Virus record (IMG/VR): IMGVR_UViG_3300035698_009132
Coordinates: 1-22,894 of that record
DNA from: a virus
Length of the DNA: 22,894 nucleotides
Direction: 5' to 3' (one strand)
This document shows positions 16,328 through 22,894 of the stretch, piece by piece (positions within the stretch are counted from its first letter, which is position 1; every line of letters starts with the position of its first letter). Under the pieces are notes generated by a model. The model did no database searches. It worked only from the letters and a program-made list of their open reading frames with translations, and was not told the DNA's origin. Made by a program: the position numbers and the translations under genes.

Positions 16328-17193
16328 TGCCTCCATTCAAACCATTTGGACCCGCTGATTTAGGTCAAGCTGTCAACCAAGCGTTCAACCCACTTGGACA
16401 AATGGCGGTCAGGAAACAGACGCTTGAAAACCAGTTCGCAGCAGAACAACAGTTAGCGGCTAATCAGCAAGAGTTTGATCTGCGACAGCAAGAGCAAGAG
16501 CGTGGTCGGCAACTCCAGCAACAGCAGAATTTCTTCACTGCAAGGACACAGGGCAATCCGGCGTTTGACGGACTGGGGTTTTCACCGGGTGTTAATGCTG
16601 CGCTTCCTGGTATTGAAAACCAGTTCGATCAACAGCAAACAGAGCAACAAAGGCTACAAGTTGAAGAGCAACAAAAGGCAATCGAAATAAAACAACTGGC
16701 TAATCGTGTAGTGGCACATACCGCTATTGTTGGACAGATCGAACCTATCAATAAAGACTTTGCAGACAGATTAAGGGAATTAGTGGGTACGGATGAGTTC
16801 GATACTTTCATGGACGCTGCTAGAGATATGAAGGTCTTTGATGGAGACAGCCCTTTTATCGCACCATCGAAACCTGAACCAGTGCCAGATCCGAACATAT
16901 TTAGTGTGTTAGGTAAAGAGTTCACGGTGTTTGAGGCTATGCGTGAATTGGGAAAAGCCCGAAAAACAGACCCACTAACAAGCAACCCTACAAACCCTGA
17001 ACTTGTGACCGCACTCGAAGATGCCTTATCAGCCAGAGGTGTAAATGTTGGCGGTGGTACAGATCTTGACAACCCCAACGAAGCAGAGGAATGGTTCAAG
17101 GGTTTAGATCCGCAGTCTAAGTCAAACATACAGACGGTGATAACCGAAGACAACGTATCATTGGAACAGGTTTTCGAAATGATGGGTAAATAG
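16327..17193 (+). CDS. Gln-rich internal virion protein candidate
   Basis: Encodes 288 residues, initiated at a TAATG junction with only a weak GGGG upstream. After a Pro-rich start (MPPFKPFGPADLGQAV), residues 29-70 and 95-125 are Gln/Glu-rich helices (ENQFAAEQQLAANQQEFD, QEQERGRQLQQQQNFF, QQQTEQQRLQVEEQQK), likely coiled coils or disordered. The C-terminal part is a mixed, acidic region (DRLRELVGTDEFDTFMDAAR; SLEQVFEMMGK at the end) without a recognised domain. Order suggests the second ejection protein, in the place of T7 gp15, though much shorter (gp15 is about 750 residues). A tail or core accessory is equally possible. Confidence 0.62.
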   Translation: MPPFKPFGPADLGQAVNQAFNPLGQMAVRKQTLENQFAAEQQLAANQQEFDLRQQEQERGRQLQQQQNFFTARTQGNPAFDGLGFSPGVNAALPGIENQFDQQQTEQQRLQVEEQQKAIEIKQLANRVVAHTAIVGQIEPINKDFADRLRELVGTDEFDTFMDAARDMKVFDGDSPFIAPSKPEPVPDPNIFSVLGKEFTVFEAMRELGKARKTDPLTSNPTNPELVTALEDALSARGVNVGGGTDLDNPNEAEEWFKGLDPQSKSNIQTVITEDNVSLEQVFEMMGK

Positions 17194-17201
17194 GTACAAT
17201 A

Positions 17202-20200
17202 ATGGCACCCTTATCAGTTGATGACATACGTTCTGGAATGGCAGGTACGCCAAAGAAGCAAGCAACTCCCAACGGCGGCGGATTTAGCGTTGACGCTATC
17301 AGGTCTGCTATGTCTGGAAAGACGGCACAACCTGCACAACCTTCAGCCTTTGAACAGGTTAAGGAGGTTGGACAACAGCTTGGTCAAGCGATAGGTGCGG
17401 TTCCAGGCTTTTTTAAGAACGTATTGCCACAACAGGACGACCCGTTGTTTGCTGAATTGCGCAACATAACACAACAGACAGTTCAACCATTGTTCGGCGG
17501 TGCTGAAATCATACCTAACGCTGCGATTGACCTTGCAAGATTGACCGCTGGAGTTCCTGAATTTGCGGCTAACGTTGTCGGTAGTCCAATCGAAACAGCT
17601 AAAGGTGTAGCGCAGGACATGATTAAATCCGGTGCGCTTATCAGTCGAATGATGAAACTTGACAATGACGCTTGGCTTGAGTTTAATCAAAGACCATTGA
17701 CAATACTGGCACCCTTTTTGATTGCTAAAGGTATCGCTTCGAGAGTGGGCGGTAAAATAGTTCCTAACCCGAAAGCACCGCCAGAAGCATTTGCAGAGAT
17801 AGCAAGCGAAGTTAAATTGTTAGAGGCTGGCAAACCGTCACCATTATTATTAGAAGCTGGCAAGCAGGAGGCGTTGCCGCTTAATAGAAGATTGCCGCAG
17901 ACCGCAGAGTCGCTGCCACAGTTCAAGGCACCTGAAAGTATTACGCCTGAACTTCTTGATGTTAAGGCACCGGTGCGCACTCCTGAACCATTAGGTGTTA
18001 TCGAAGGTAGGACTATCTTTCAACCAGGTGAACCAAGTAGTCGCTTAAACGTACCCGGTGAGCCTTCAGGCATAGGTCTATTAGATCAAGGCACTAACCC
18101 TTTCACTGTGCAGTCGGTTGCAGAGACGGCAAGGTTTGATTCATTTACACAGCCCAAGCAACAGGCTCCGGGTATTACATTACGCCCAAGTGAACTCAGC
18201 CCTGCTCCAGCAACAGGAGGGGCGTTAAGGTTCCAAAGTCCATTTGAAGAGGCACCGCCGCTACGCAGTGAGGGAAGACCAATTTCACCAAGACCATCTG
18301 GACAGTCTGGCAAGTGGTACGACCGGGCGTTTGATGATCAGGGATTTGTGAGAATACCCAAAGTTGACAAGGTGCGTGAATTTGTGGCGGGGCTTAATCC
18401 CGCGTATCTTGATCTAACAGCCGATGCAGCAAAGGCATTAGATTTCCAAGCGCAGGGCGTTAGTCGTGTTGTAAAACCGTGGAGCACGATAGAGCAAAAG
18501 GCTAAAGAGCTCAACATGAGTCCTGAAAGAGTCAAGCAGTTGTATGATAAAAACAAAGGTTTGACAACCGAGGAGTTATATGCTGCCCGTGAATTAGAGC
18601 AGGGAATGCTCAAGTCGATCACTGATAAATACGAGAATAGGTCAAGTGACCCTGCGACAATAAGTCCGCAAGACATTGCCGAACTTCAGACCACATTGTT
18701 AAATGCGAAGGCAACATTAGTTGATCCGATAACTAAGACAGCATCCGAAACTGCTCGTAAACTTAACTCGCTAAAGATGATCCCAAATAAGACCAAGTTT
18801 ATCGAGAAGGTAATTCAGAAGCGTGACGGCAAGCCAATGACACCACTTGAAGCTGGACAACTTATCGATGTTATCAAGATGACAGACATGAAAGATCCTA
18901 ACGCTCTCAAGTCTATGCGTAGGTTTCTTAAAGATATGGACAAACCCCGCTTTTGGGATTATGTAAACGAGTACTGGATTAATAATATCTTGTCTGGTTT
19001 GTCAACTAATGTAGTAAACACAACAGCAAACACTATTAAGTCTGTGTACAAACAAGGCGTTCAGCGTCCATTAGCTACGGCTTTTGACGTTCCACTTTCC
19101 AAGTTACAAGGTCGAGCAAGAGAGAAGTTGTTCTCAGAGATACAGCCAGCCGTCGAGGGATCATGGGCAGGTTTGAAATCCGGTGCGATCAAGGCGATTG
19201 ATATACTCAGAACAGGTCACACTAAAATTGGCGGTGAGACAAAATGGATGGCAGAGATCCCTGGACGTGGTGCATTCGAAAGATCACCTAATAAGGCATT
19301 ACGAGCGGCTAACCCATTCTTGACAATGCCCACAAGATTTCTGAGTGCAAGCGATGTTGCGTTCAAATCGGTTGCGTTTGAGGCCGAGACAGGTGCCTTG
19401 TCAAGGCGCATGGCGGCTAAAGAAGGACTGAAGGGTACAGAAGCAACAAAGCGTGCTGCCGAGATAAACGAAAATCCACCGCAAGCGATTATAGAATTAG
19501 CGGCAAAGGCTGCCGAAGAAGCAACCTTTATGGAAAACCCTGGCACGTTTGCCAACATGATACTCAAGCTTCGCGACTTTGAACCATTTCCCAACAAGGC
19601 TGGCGGGTTCAAACCATTACTATTTATTGCTCCATTTGTTAGAACAATATCAAACCTTATCAGACAAGGAGCGCAATTAACTCCCGGACTTGGGATTGCC
19701 GTTGACGCGGCAATGGGAACTAAGGGCGCAGGATGGGCTGATACCGCAGCAAGACAAACAACTGGCGCGATCATAACAACTTATTTTGCACAGAAATATG
19801 CAGAGGGTGAGATGGTTGGCGCGTCACCGCGTAACCCAACCGATAGAGCGGAATTCTTTGCACAGGGGAAACAACCATTTTCGATAAAGATCAGCAACAA
19901 ATGGATACAGTACAAGCGATTTGAACCGTTCAGTTTTCCAATGATAGCAGTGGCAAATGTTGGTGATGCTTATAGAGACTTTGGATCTGACAACCTTGAA
20001 GCAATGGTGACCAATGCTTTTTTTAGGACAATCAACGGGATAACGGACGCTTCATATCTGGCAGGGTTCTCTGACTTACTCAAGGGTATTGAGTATTCGA
20101 CTGACAGGAAAGATGAAAGCAATCCGTACATGGAGAACTTCTTCTCTCGTATTGCTGGTGGATATGTACCGGGGTCATCATTCTTGAGATCTGTTACAAG

Positions 20201-20690
20201 AGCGACAGAGGCAGTAACGGAAGGCGAGGTAAGACTACGCAAGTCAGAGGGCGTTGTAGATCGAGTTAAGGCTGGTATCCCGGGACTCAACACAGATATT
20301 AAATCAAAGTTCGATGTGTTTGGTGAACCGATAAAATTGCCGGGTGGTCCGGTCAGGCAAATATCACCGTTCAAATTCAGTGAAGAAACGACAGATCCTG
20401 TAACCATCGAACTTGGCAATGTTGGTTATTATCCCGGTATGCCAGGAAAGGCAGCATTCAAGAAAAAAATGATAAGTGCAAACTCGTCATTGACAGATAA
20501 AGAACTGAACGGTTATTACGATATGTTTGTGGTCTTTGCTGGCAGAGACTCTAAAGAACGGCTACGGGTACTGATGCGTAAAGACACTTACAAGAGCGCA
20601 AACGACGAAGCCAAGATAGGATTCATCGTAGAAAACATTAAGTCGGCCCGTAATAAGGCTCGCAATAAGATAAGGGGATTAGTTAAGTGA
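17202..20690 (+). CDS. Large internal (ejection) virion protein with LPD38-like C-terminal region
   Basis: Encodes 1162 residues; ribosome binding site weak (TAGG). The N-terminus has two copies of an 11-residue motif, SVDDIRSGMAG (5-15) and SVDAIRSAMSG (28-38), followed by a Pro/Ala-rich disordered stretch with hydrophobic helices (FLIAKGIASRVG near 172). Residues about 220-380 are Pro-rich and low complexity. From about 395 on the chain is helical and matches large phage internal proteins: NEYWINNILSGLSTNVVNT near 590, PLLFIAPFVRTISNLI near 805 and the LPD38-type segment PFSIKISNKWIQYKRFEPF near 890. The size matches T7 gp16 (about 1300), the transglycosylase-bearing ejection protein, but I see no transglycosylase active site. 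It probably enters the cell with the DNA. The C-terminus is basic. Confidence 0.72.
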   Translation: MAPLSVDDIRSGMAGTPKKQATPNGGGFSVDAIRSAMSGKTAQPAQPSAFEQVKEVGQQLGQAIGAVPGFFKNVLPQQDDPLFAELRNITQQTVQPLFGGAEIIPNAAIDLARLTAGVPEFAANVVGSPIETAKGVAQDMIKSGALISRMMKLDNDAWLEFNQRPLTILAPFLIAKGIASRVGGKIVPNPKAPPEAFAEIASEVKLLEAGKPSPLLLEAGKQEALPLNRRLPQTAESLPQFKAPESITPELLDVKAPVRTPEPLGVIEGRTIFQPGEPSSRLNVPGEPSGIGLLDQGTNPFTVQSVAETARFDSFTQPKQQAPGITLRPSELSPAPATGGALRFQSPFEEAPPLRSEGRPISPRPSGQSGKWYDRAFDDQGFVRIPKVDKVREFVAGLNPAYLDLTADAAKALDFQAQGVSRVVKPWSTIEQKAKELNMSPERVKQLYDKNKGLTTEELYAARELEQGMLKSITDKYENRSSDPATISPQDIAELQTTLLNAKATLVDPITKTASETARKLNSLKMIPNKTKFIEKVIQKRDGKPMTPLEAGQLIDVIKMTDMKDPNALKSMRRFLKDMDKPRFWDYVNEYWINNILSGLSTNVVNTTANTIKSVYKQGVQRPLATAFDVPLSKLQGRAREKLFSEIQPAVEGSWAGLKSGAIKAIDILRTGHTKIGGETKWMAEIPGRGAFERSPNKALRAANPFLTMPTRFLSASDVAFKSVAFEAETGALSRRMAAKEGLKGTEATKRAAEINENPPQAIIELAAKAAEEATFMENPGTFANMILKLRDFEPFPNKAGGFKPLLFIAPFVRTISNLIRQGAQLTPGLGIAVDAAMGTKGAGWADTAARQTTGAIITTYFAQKYAEGEMVGASPRNPTDRAEFFAQGKQPFSIKISNKWIQYKRFEPFSFPMIAVANVGDAYRDFGSDNLEAMVTNAFFRTINGITDASYLAGFSDLLKGIEYSTDRKDESNPYMENFFSRIAGGYVPGSSFLRSVTRATEAVTEGEVRLRKSEGVVDRVKAGIPGLNTDIKSKFDVFGEPIKLPGGPVRQISPFKFSEETTDPVTIELGNVGYYPGMPGKAAFKKKMISANSSLTDKELNGYYDMFVVFAGRDSKERLRVLMRKDTYKSANDEAKIGFIVENIKSARNKARNKIRGLVK

Positions 20691-21586
20691 ACAAGTTACT
20701 TTCAATAGTTGGATTGGTATTTATCGCCTGTCTGTTTATGGGCGCAGATCATCCGTTTGGGATGCAACCGGGCAATAGAGCAATCCCGACCGATGTAAGC
20801 ACACAAGAATGTATCGGCGGCTCACATGCGCCAATGATATTCATGGGAGAAGATACGCTCTTTAATGATGCTGCCAACACCCTGAGTAAATCTACTCGGT
20901 GGATGCAGATGGGATGGGTTGACGGAGCGACAGACAGGAACAACAAGACTGTACAGATGTTCAATCCAGAAATATTCACAATGAAGATAAAACTGAAGTC
21001 TGCTGACGGTGGTGATGGGCAAGGCGCCGTAGATACCACGTCTTTCAATGGCGCATATTTTGAGGTTCTTAGGGATACAACCGAAGCGGATGTGATAACA
21101 CTAACCTTGACCGATGGTTCAGGGGTTGGTCATTTCACTATTGGGGAACTTGTGACAGGCGATGCTTCTGGCGCAACCGGATATGTTCAATCAGCTACAG
21201 CGGATGTTACAACTCCAACTAGCGATACCCTTGTTTATTTAAGCAATGTCACAGGTGTATTTGACACAGGCACTCCGGACGATTTGACCGGTGGCACGTC
21301 TGGATCAACAGGAGAGATAGCGGCTAAGAGCGCAATATGGGACAGGTCTGGCTGGAACGCTGATAGCTCGAACTTCTTCATCGGTGACTTTTACAATCAC
21401 GACAAATATGGCGATTGGAAGTTCCGGGTTCCACTTATATCAACCGTGCTTGCTGATACTTCACGATGGTATCATTACCCTATTCGTCTATTTGACGGAG
21501 GTTTATACATAAGATTTGTCTGGACAGGCGACGCTTCCATTGGCGATACCACATTTATCAAATGGGAATACGAAGTTGAGAACTAA
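20687..21586 (+). CDS. Signal-peptide virion surface protein candidate with SGAT-type repeats
   Basis: Encodes 299 residues from GTG, overlapping the previous stop as GTGA; AAGGGG (20672-20677) lies 9 bases upstream. Residues 1-20 look like a signal peptide (MNKLL, core SIVGLVFIACLF, MGA|D); a lipobox reading around Cys15 is poor. The middle contains two copies of a Gly-rich phage motif: GELVTGDASGATGYV (residues about 153-167) and DDLTGGTSGSTGEIA (about 199-213), connected by a strand VYLSNVTGVF. Such units occur in phage tail fibre or structural proteins. The C-terminal 30 residues (LYIRFVWTGD, turn, FIKWEYEV) resemble the ends of the proteins at 1076 and 1692. The position after the ejection genes suits a fibre or other surface protein; the secretion signal is again unexpected. 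Family unknown. Confidence 0.7.
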   Translation: MNKLLSIVGLVFIACLFMGADHPFGMQPGNRAIPTDVSTQECIGGSHAPMIFMGEDTLFNDAANTLSKSTRWMQMGWVDGATDRNNKTVQMFNPEIFTMKIKLKSADGGDGQGAVDTTSFNGAYFEVLRDTTEADVITLTLTDGSGVGHFTIGELVTGDASGATGYVQSATADVTTPTSDTLVYLSNVTGVFDTGTPDDLTGGTSGSTGEIAAKSAIWDRSGWNADSSNFFIGDFYNHDKYGDWKFRVPLISTVLADTSRWYHYPIRLFDGGLYIRFVWTGDASIGDTTFIKWEYEVEN

Positions 21587-22181
21587 AAGTTTGTTGCTAC
21601 TTCAAACATTAATCGCTATCTTACTACTAAGCGGAGACGCTTTCGCCTGGACTCCTGACGAGATCGGCGTTGAGGTCGCTGCACGTTCACCTAATCAGGG
21701 TGAGGTTACTGACTACCTGCTTGGATTGGACTGCGAAGCTGAATCTATAACTGGTCACGTCGAGTTTGAGCGGGAGAACGGCGAGCAATACGTCAACTAT
21801 AAAATCACTGGATCGAAAGATGTTGGCAATTGGGAGTACGAGTTCTCGACTCGTGCTTCTGAAGCTCGCGACATCAACACACAAAAGATCGCCTGTAAGC
21901 GACGTTTGGGATATATAGGGCTTGGCGTTGGTCTAACAGCCGAGTATTACAACACAGATAGGCTACACGGTGTCTGTGTGTATTCCATGCCATTGTATCG
22001 CTACGGCTCATTGAACTACATGACGAACTTCGGCGGTCTGGAGATTTGGGACGTTGACATTGAAATATCTGATACTGCACAAAGAGTCAGTCCTGCGATA
22101 ACAGGCAGGTTCTACCGACAGATTGGAAAGCCTGTTGATTGGGCTGTGAGTATTGGAATTAAGATTAAATTCACGGAGTAG
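21576..22181 (+). CDS. Phage-encoded outer-membrane beta-barrel-like protein
   Basis: Encodes 201 residues if started at the TTG at 21576, which has GGGA (21564-21567) 8 bases upstream and overlaps the previous gene by 11 bases; a longer frame from TTG 21516 would add a non-signal-like extension. Residues 1-24 form a classic signal peptide (MRTKS, core LLLLQTLIAILLL, SGDAFA|W). The mature chain alternates polar and hydrophobic residues in strands joined by turns (EYEFSTRASEA, YIGLGVGLTAEYY, AITGRFYRQIG) and ends VSIGIKIKFTE, close to the aromatic-terminated last strand of outer-membrane proteins. Two cysteine pairs could be oxidised. The role is inferred: by analogy with lambda Lom or receptor-masking proteins it may alter the host surface. 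It is followed directly by the deoxyribosyltransferase-like gene. Confidence 0.7.
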   Translation: MRTKSLLLLQTLIAILLLSGDAFAWTPDEIGVEVAARSPNQGEVTDYLLGLDCEAESITGHVEFERENGEQYVNYKITGSKDVGNWEYEFSTRASEARDINTQKIACKRRLGYIGLGVGLTAEYYNTDRLHGVCVYSMPLYRYGSLNYMTNFGGLEIWDVDIEISDTAQRVSPAITGRFYRQIGKPVDWAVSIGIKIKFTE

Positions 22182-22185
22182 ATGA
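22173..22185 (+). repeat. Direct repeat copy 1 at ribosome binding site (ACGGAGTAGATGA)
   Basis: This 13-base sequence contains a GGAG Shine-Dalgarno core, the TAG stop of the preceding gene and the first ATG of the next gene. It recurs exactly at 22581-22593. The two copies bracket one complete gene. Confidence 0.85.
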
Positions 22186-22577
22186 TGAAGAAAGTATTCT
22201 TGGGCGGAACCTACAATAATTCAACTTGGCGTAATGAGTTAATTGCTTATTTGACGACTGATTATTTTAATCCGGTTGTAGAAGACTGGACTCCTGCTTG
22301 TCAGTTGGAAGAAGAGCGTCAGAAGCGGATATGCGAATTTTCTGTTTACGTGATCACGCCCGCAATGACAGGTGTATATTCTATCGCTGAAGTTATTAAT
22401 GACAGCATCAAGAAGGATTCTGGCAAAACGATATTCTGTGTTCTTGATGAATCCGGAAGTTTTGATAAGGGTCAATATGGTTCGTTGAAGGCTGTTGGCG
22501 ATATGGTTCGCAGGAATGGCGGCGTTGTCCTTCACAGCTTGAGGGACATTGCATCATATTTGAATACTTATCAATAA
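22182..22577 (+). CDS. Nucleoside 2-deoxyribosyltransferase-like protein
   Basis: Encodes 131 residues. Two start codons are adjacent (ATGATG); the second, at 22185, has better spacing from GGAG (6 bases). Motifs fit the Nuc_deoxyri_tr2 family: FLGGTYNNSTWR (6-17), YFNPVVEDW (28-36), EEER (43-46) and the core VYVITPAMTGVYSIAE (55-70), in which Glu70 is the probable catalytic residue of a G.YS.AE motif. Known relatives transfer 2-deoxyribose between bases or hydrolyse modified nucleotides; some phages use such enzymes in DNA precursor or hypermodified-base metabolism. Which reaction this one performs cannot be told. It is an auxiliary metabolic gene, not a virion part, yet lies in the late block. 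It is flanked by identical 13-base direct repeats, consistent with cassette insertion. Confidence 0.85.
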   Translation: MMKKVFLGGTYNNSTWRNELIAYLTTDYFNPVVEDWTPACQLEEERQKRICEFSVYVITPAMTGVYSIAEVINDSIKKDSGKTIFCVLDESGSFDKGQYGSLKAVGDMVRRNGGVVLHSLRDIASYLNTYQ

Positions 22578-22580
22578 TTT

Positions 22581-22593
22581 ACGGAGTAGATGA
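22581..22593 (+). repeat. Direct repeat copy 2 at ribosome binding site (ACGGAGTAGATGA)
   Basis: This copy, identical to 22173-22185, provides the GGAG site 7 bases before the ATG at 22594. The TAG here is not used as a stop, and the ATG inside it (22590) opens a frame of only a few codons. These non-functional remnants fit duplication of a pre-existing gene junction. Confidence 0.85.
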
Positions 22594-22854
22594 ATGCCAG
22601 ACGACAAAATACTTGAAATGATTCACGAAGATGTAAAGGCTGTCAAAAGCTCTGTCAGTAATACCTACAAGATAATCAACGGCAATGGCAATATTGGACT
22701 GGTTACAAAGGTTGAGCTGAACACAAAGGATATTGCCGATCACGCCGCCGAGCAAGGCAAACGTAGCGACACGAAACTGTTTGTCTTTATCACGATTATA
22801 GCGGCGGTCATCGGTGGGGGATCTTCGTGGCTCACTATCATACTTGGAAATTGA
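22594..22854 (+). CDS. Small single-span membrane protein, holin or lysis-accessory candidate
   Basis: Encodes 86 residues with a GGAG site 7 bases upstream. The N-terminal half is a soluble amphipathic helix (ILEMIHEDVKAVKSSVSN), followed by a turn with NGNGNIGLVTKVELNTKD and a charged helix (EQGKRSDTK). The C-terminal 25 residues (LFVFITIIAAVIGGGSSW, LTIILGN) form one transmembrane segment. This layout, with an N-terminal coiled-coil-like region, NG..GL turn and C-terminal membrane anchor, is common in small phage proteins of the lysis region, including XhlA-like and holin-like proteins. A typical type I holin would have more membrane segments. The call is by layout and position at the end of the late block. 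Confidence 0.72.
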   Translation: MPDDKILEMIHEDVKAVKSSVSNTYKIINGNGNIGLVTKVELNTKDIADHAAEQGKRSDTKLFVFITIIAAVIGGGSSWLTIILGN

Positions 22855-22865
22855 CCATTTGCCTG

Positions 22866-22894
22866 ATGTCGGGAATATGGTCTGAACTTGAAGG
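22866..22894 (+). CDS. Start of a further gene (partial, runs off the window)
   Basis: ATG at 22866, 11 bases after the preceding stop, opens a frame that reads MSGIWSELE and is still open at the window end. No strong Shine-Dalgarno is visible. Nine codons do not allow identification; after a possible holin gene a lysis enzyme would be usual, but that is only position. Confidence 0.3.

Noticed and set aside
16629-17153. Antisense frame of 174 codons opposite the Gln-rich protein
   Set aside because: Serine- and cysteine-rich product expected from reading the complement of Gln/Glu-rich codons; no independent support.
19217-19774. Antisense frame of 185 codons opposite the large ejection protein
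   Set aside because: Its Ala/Ser/Pro-rich composition is what the complement of the forward codons would give; there is no start context and no domain.
21516-21575. Longer N-terminus for the outer-membrane-like protein
   Set aside because: It would put 20 polar residues before the hydrophobic core and spoil the signal peptide; TTG 21576 with GGGA upstream gives a normal signal.

Overview
The window is a single-strand block of tailed-phage (or prophage) late genes. Every gene I can support reads left to right. The combination of a large terminase, a P22-type portal, a scaffold, a capsid protein of the N4-gp56/DUF4043 type, two head-tail adaptors, one very large tail-nozzle-like protein and a T7-like set of internal/ejection proteins, with no tape measure, tail tube or sheath, points to a short-tailed (podovirus-type) phage. 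Clear Shine-Dalgarno (SD) sites (AAGGAG, GGAGG), AXA-type signal peptides and a probable outer-membrane barrel suggest a diderm bacterial host that uses SD initiation. I cannot name the host or a close relative. No integrase, repressor, tRNA, insertion sequence or CRISPR is visible.

Layout. Positions 1-62 hold the end of an upstream gene, closed by a strong Rho-independent terminator at 83-125. Positions 126-265 are a structured leader, possibly with a 47-codon basic ORF. Then come three virion-like accessory proteins (266-3050), two of them with signal peptides and one a beta-helix tailspike candidate. The packaging and head genes follow: terminase (3050), portal (4824), scaffold (6762), major capsid protein (7667, TTG start), a small decoration candidate (8947) and a 137-residue head protein (9286). 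Next is the tail and neck block: two paralogous adaptors (9699, 10388), a signal-peptide protein (11026) and a 1301-residue nozzle-like protein (11699). The ejection block runs from 15601 to 20690. The right end carries another signal-peptide virion-like protein (20687), an outer-membrane-like protein (21576), a nucleoside 2-deoxyribosyltransferase-like enzyme (22182), a small membrane protein that may be a holin (22594), and the first codons of a further gene.

Most genes abut or overlap by 1-11 bases (TAATG, ATGA or GTGA junctions). No hairpin with a U-tract is seen after position 125, so one long late transcript with translational coupling is likely. Hairpins without U-tracts sit at 221-246, 1659-1684, 6663-6738 (a tandem pair) and 9242-9267 and may tune expression of individual genes.

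The most unusual feature is a set of five proteins with N-terminal secretion signals (1076, 1692, 11026, 20687, 21576) dispersed through an otherwise cytoplasmic virion-assembly operon. Four of them, with the product of 266, seem to share a short C-terminal two-strand pattern. Second is the 13-base direct repeat that exactly brackets the deoxyribosyltransferase gene, which suggests it was inserted as a cassette at a ribosome binding site.
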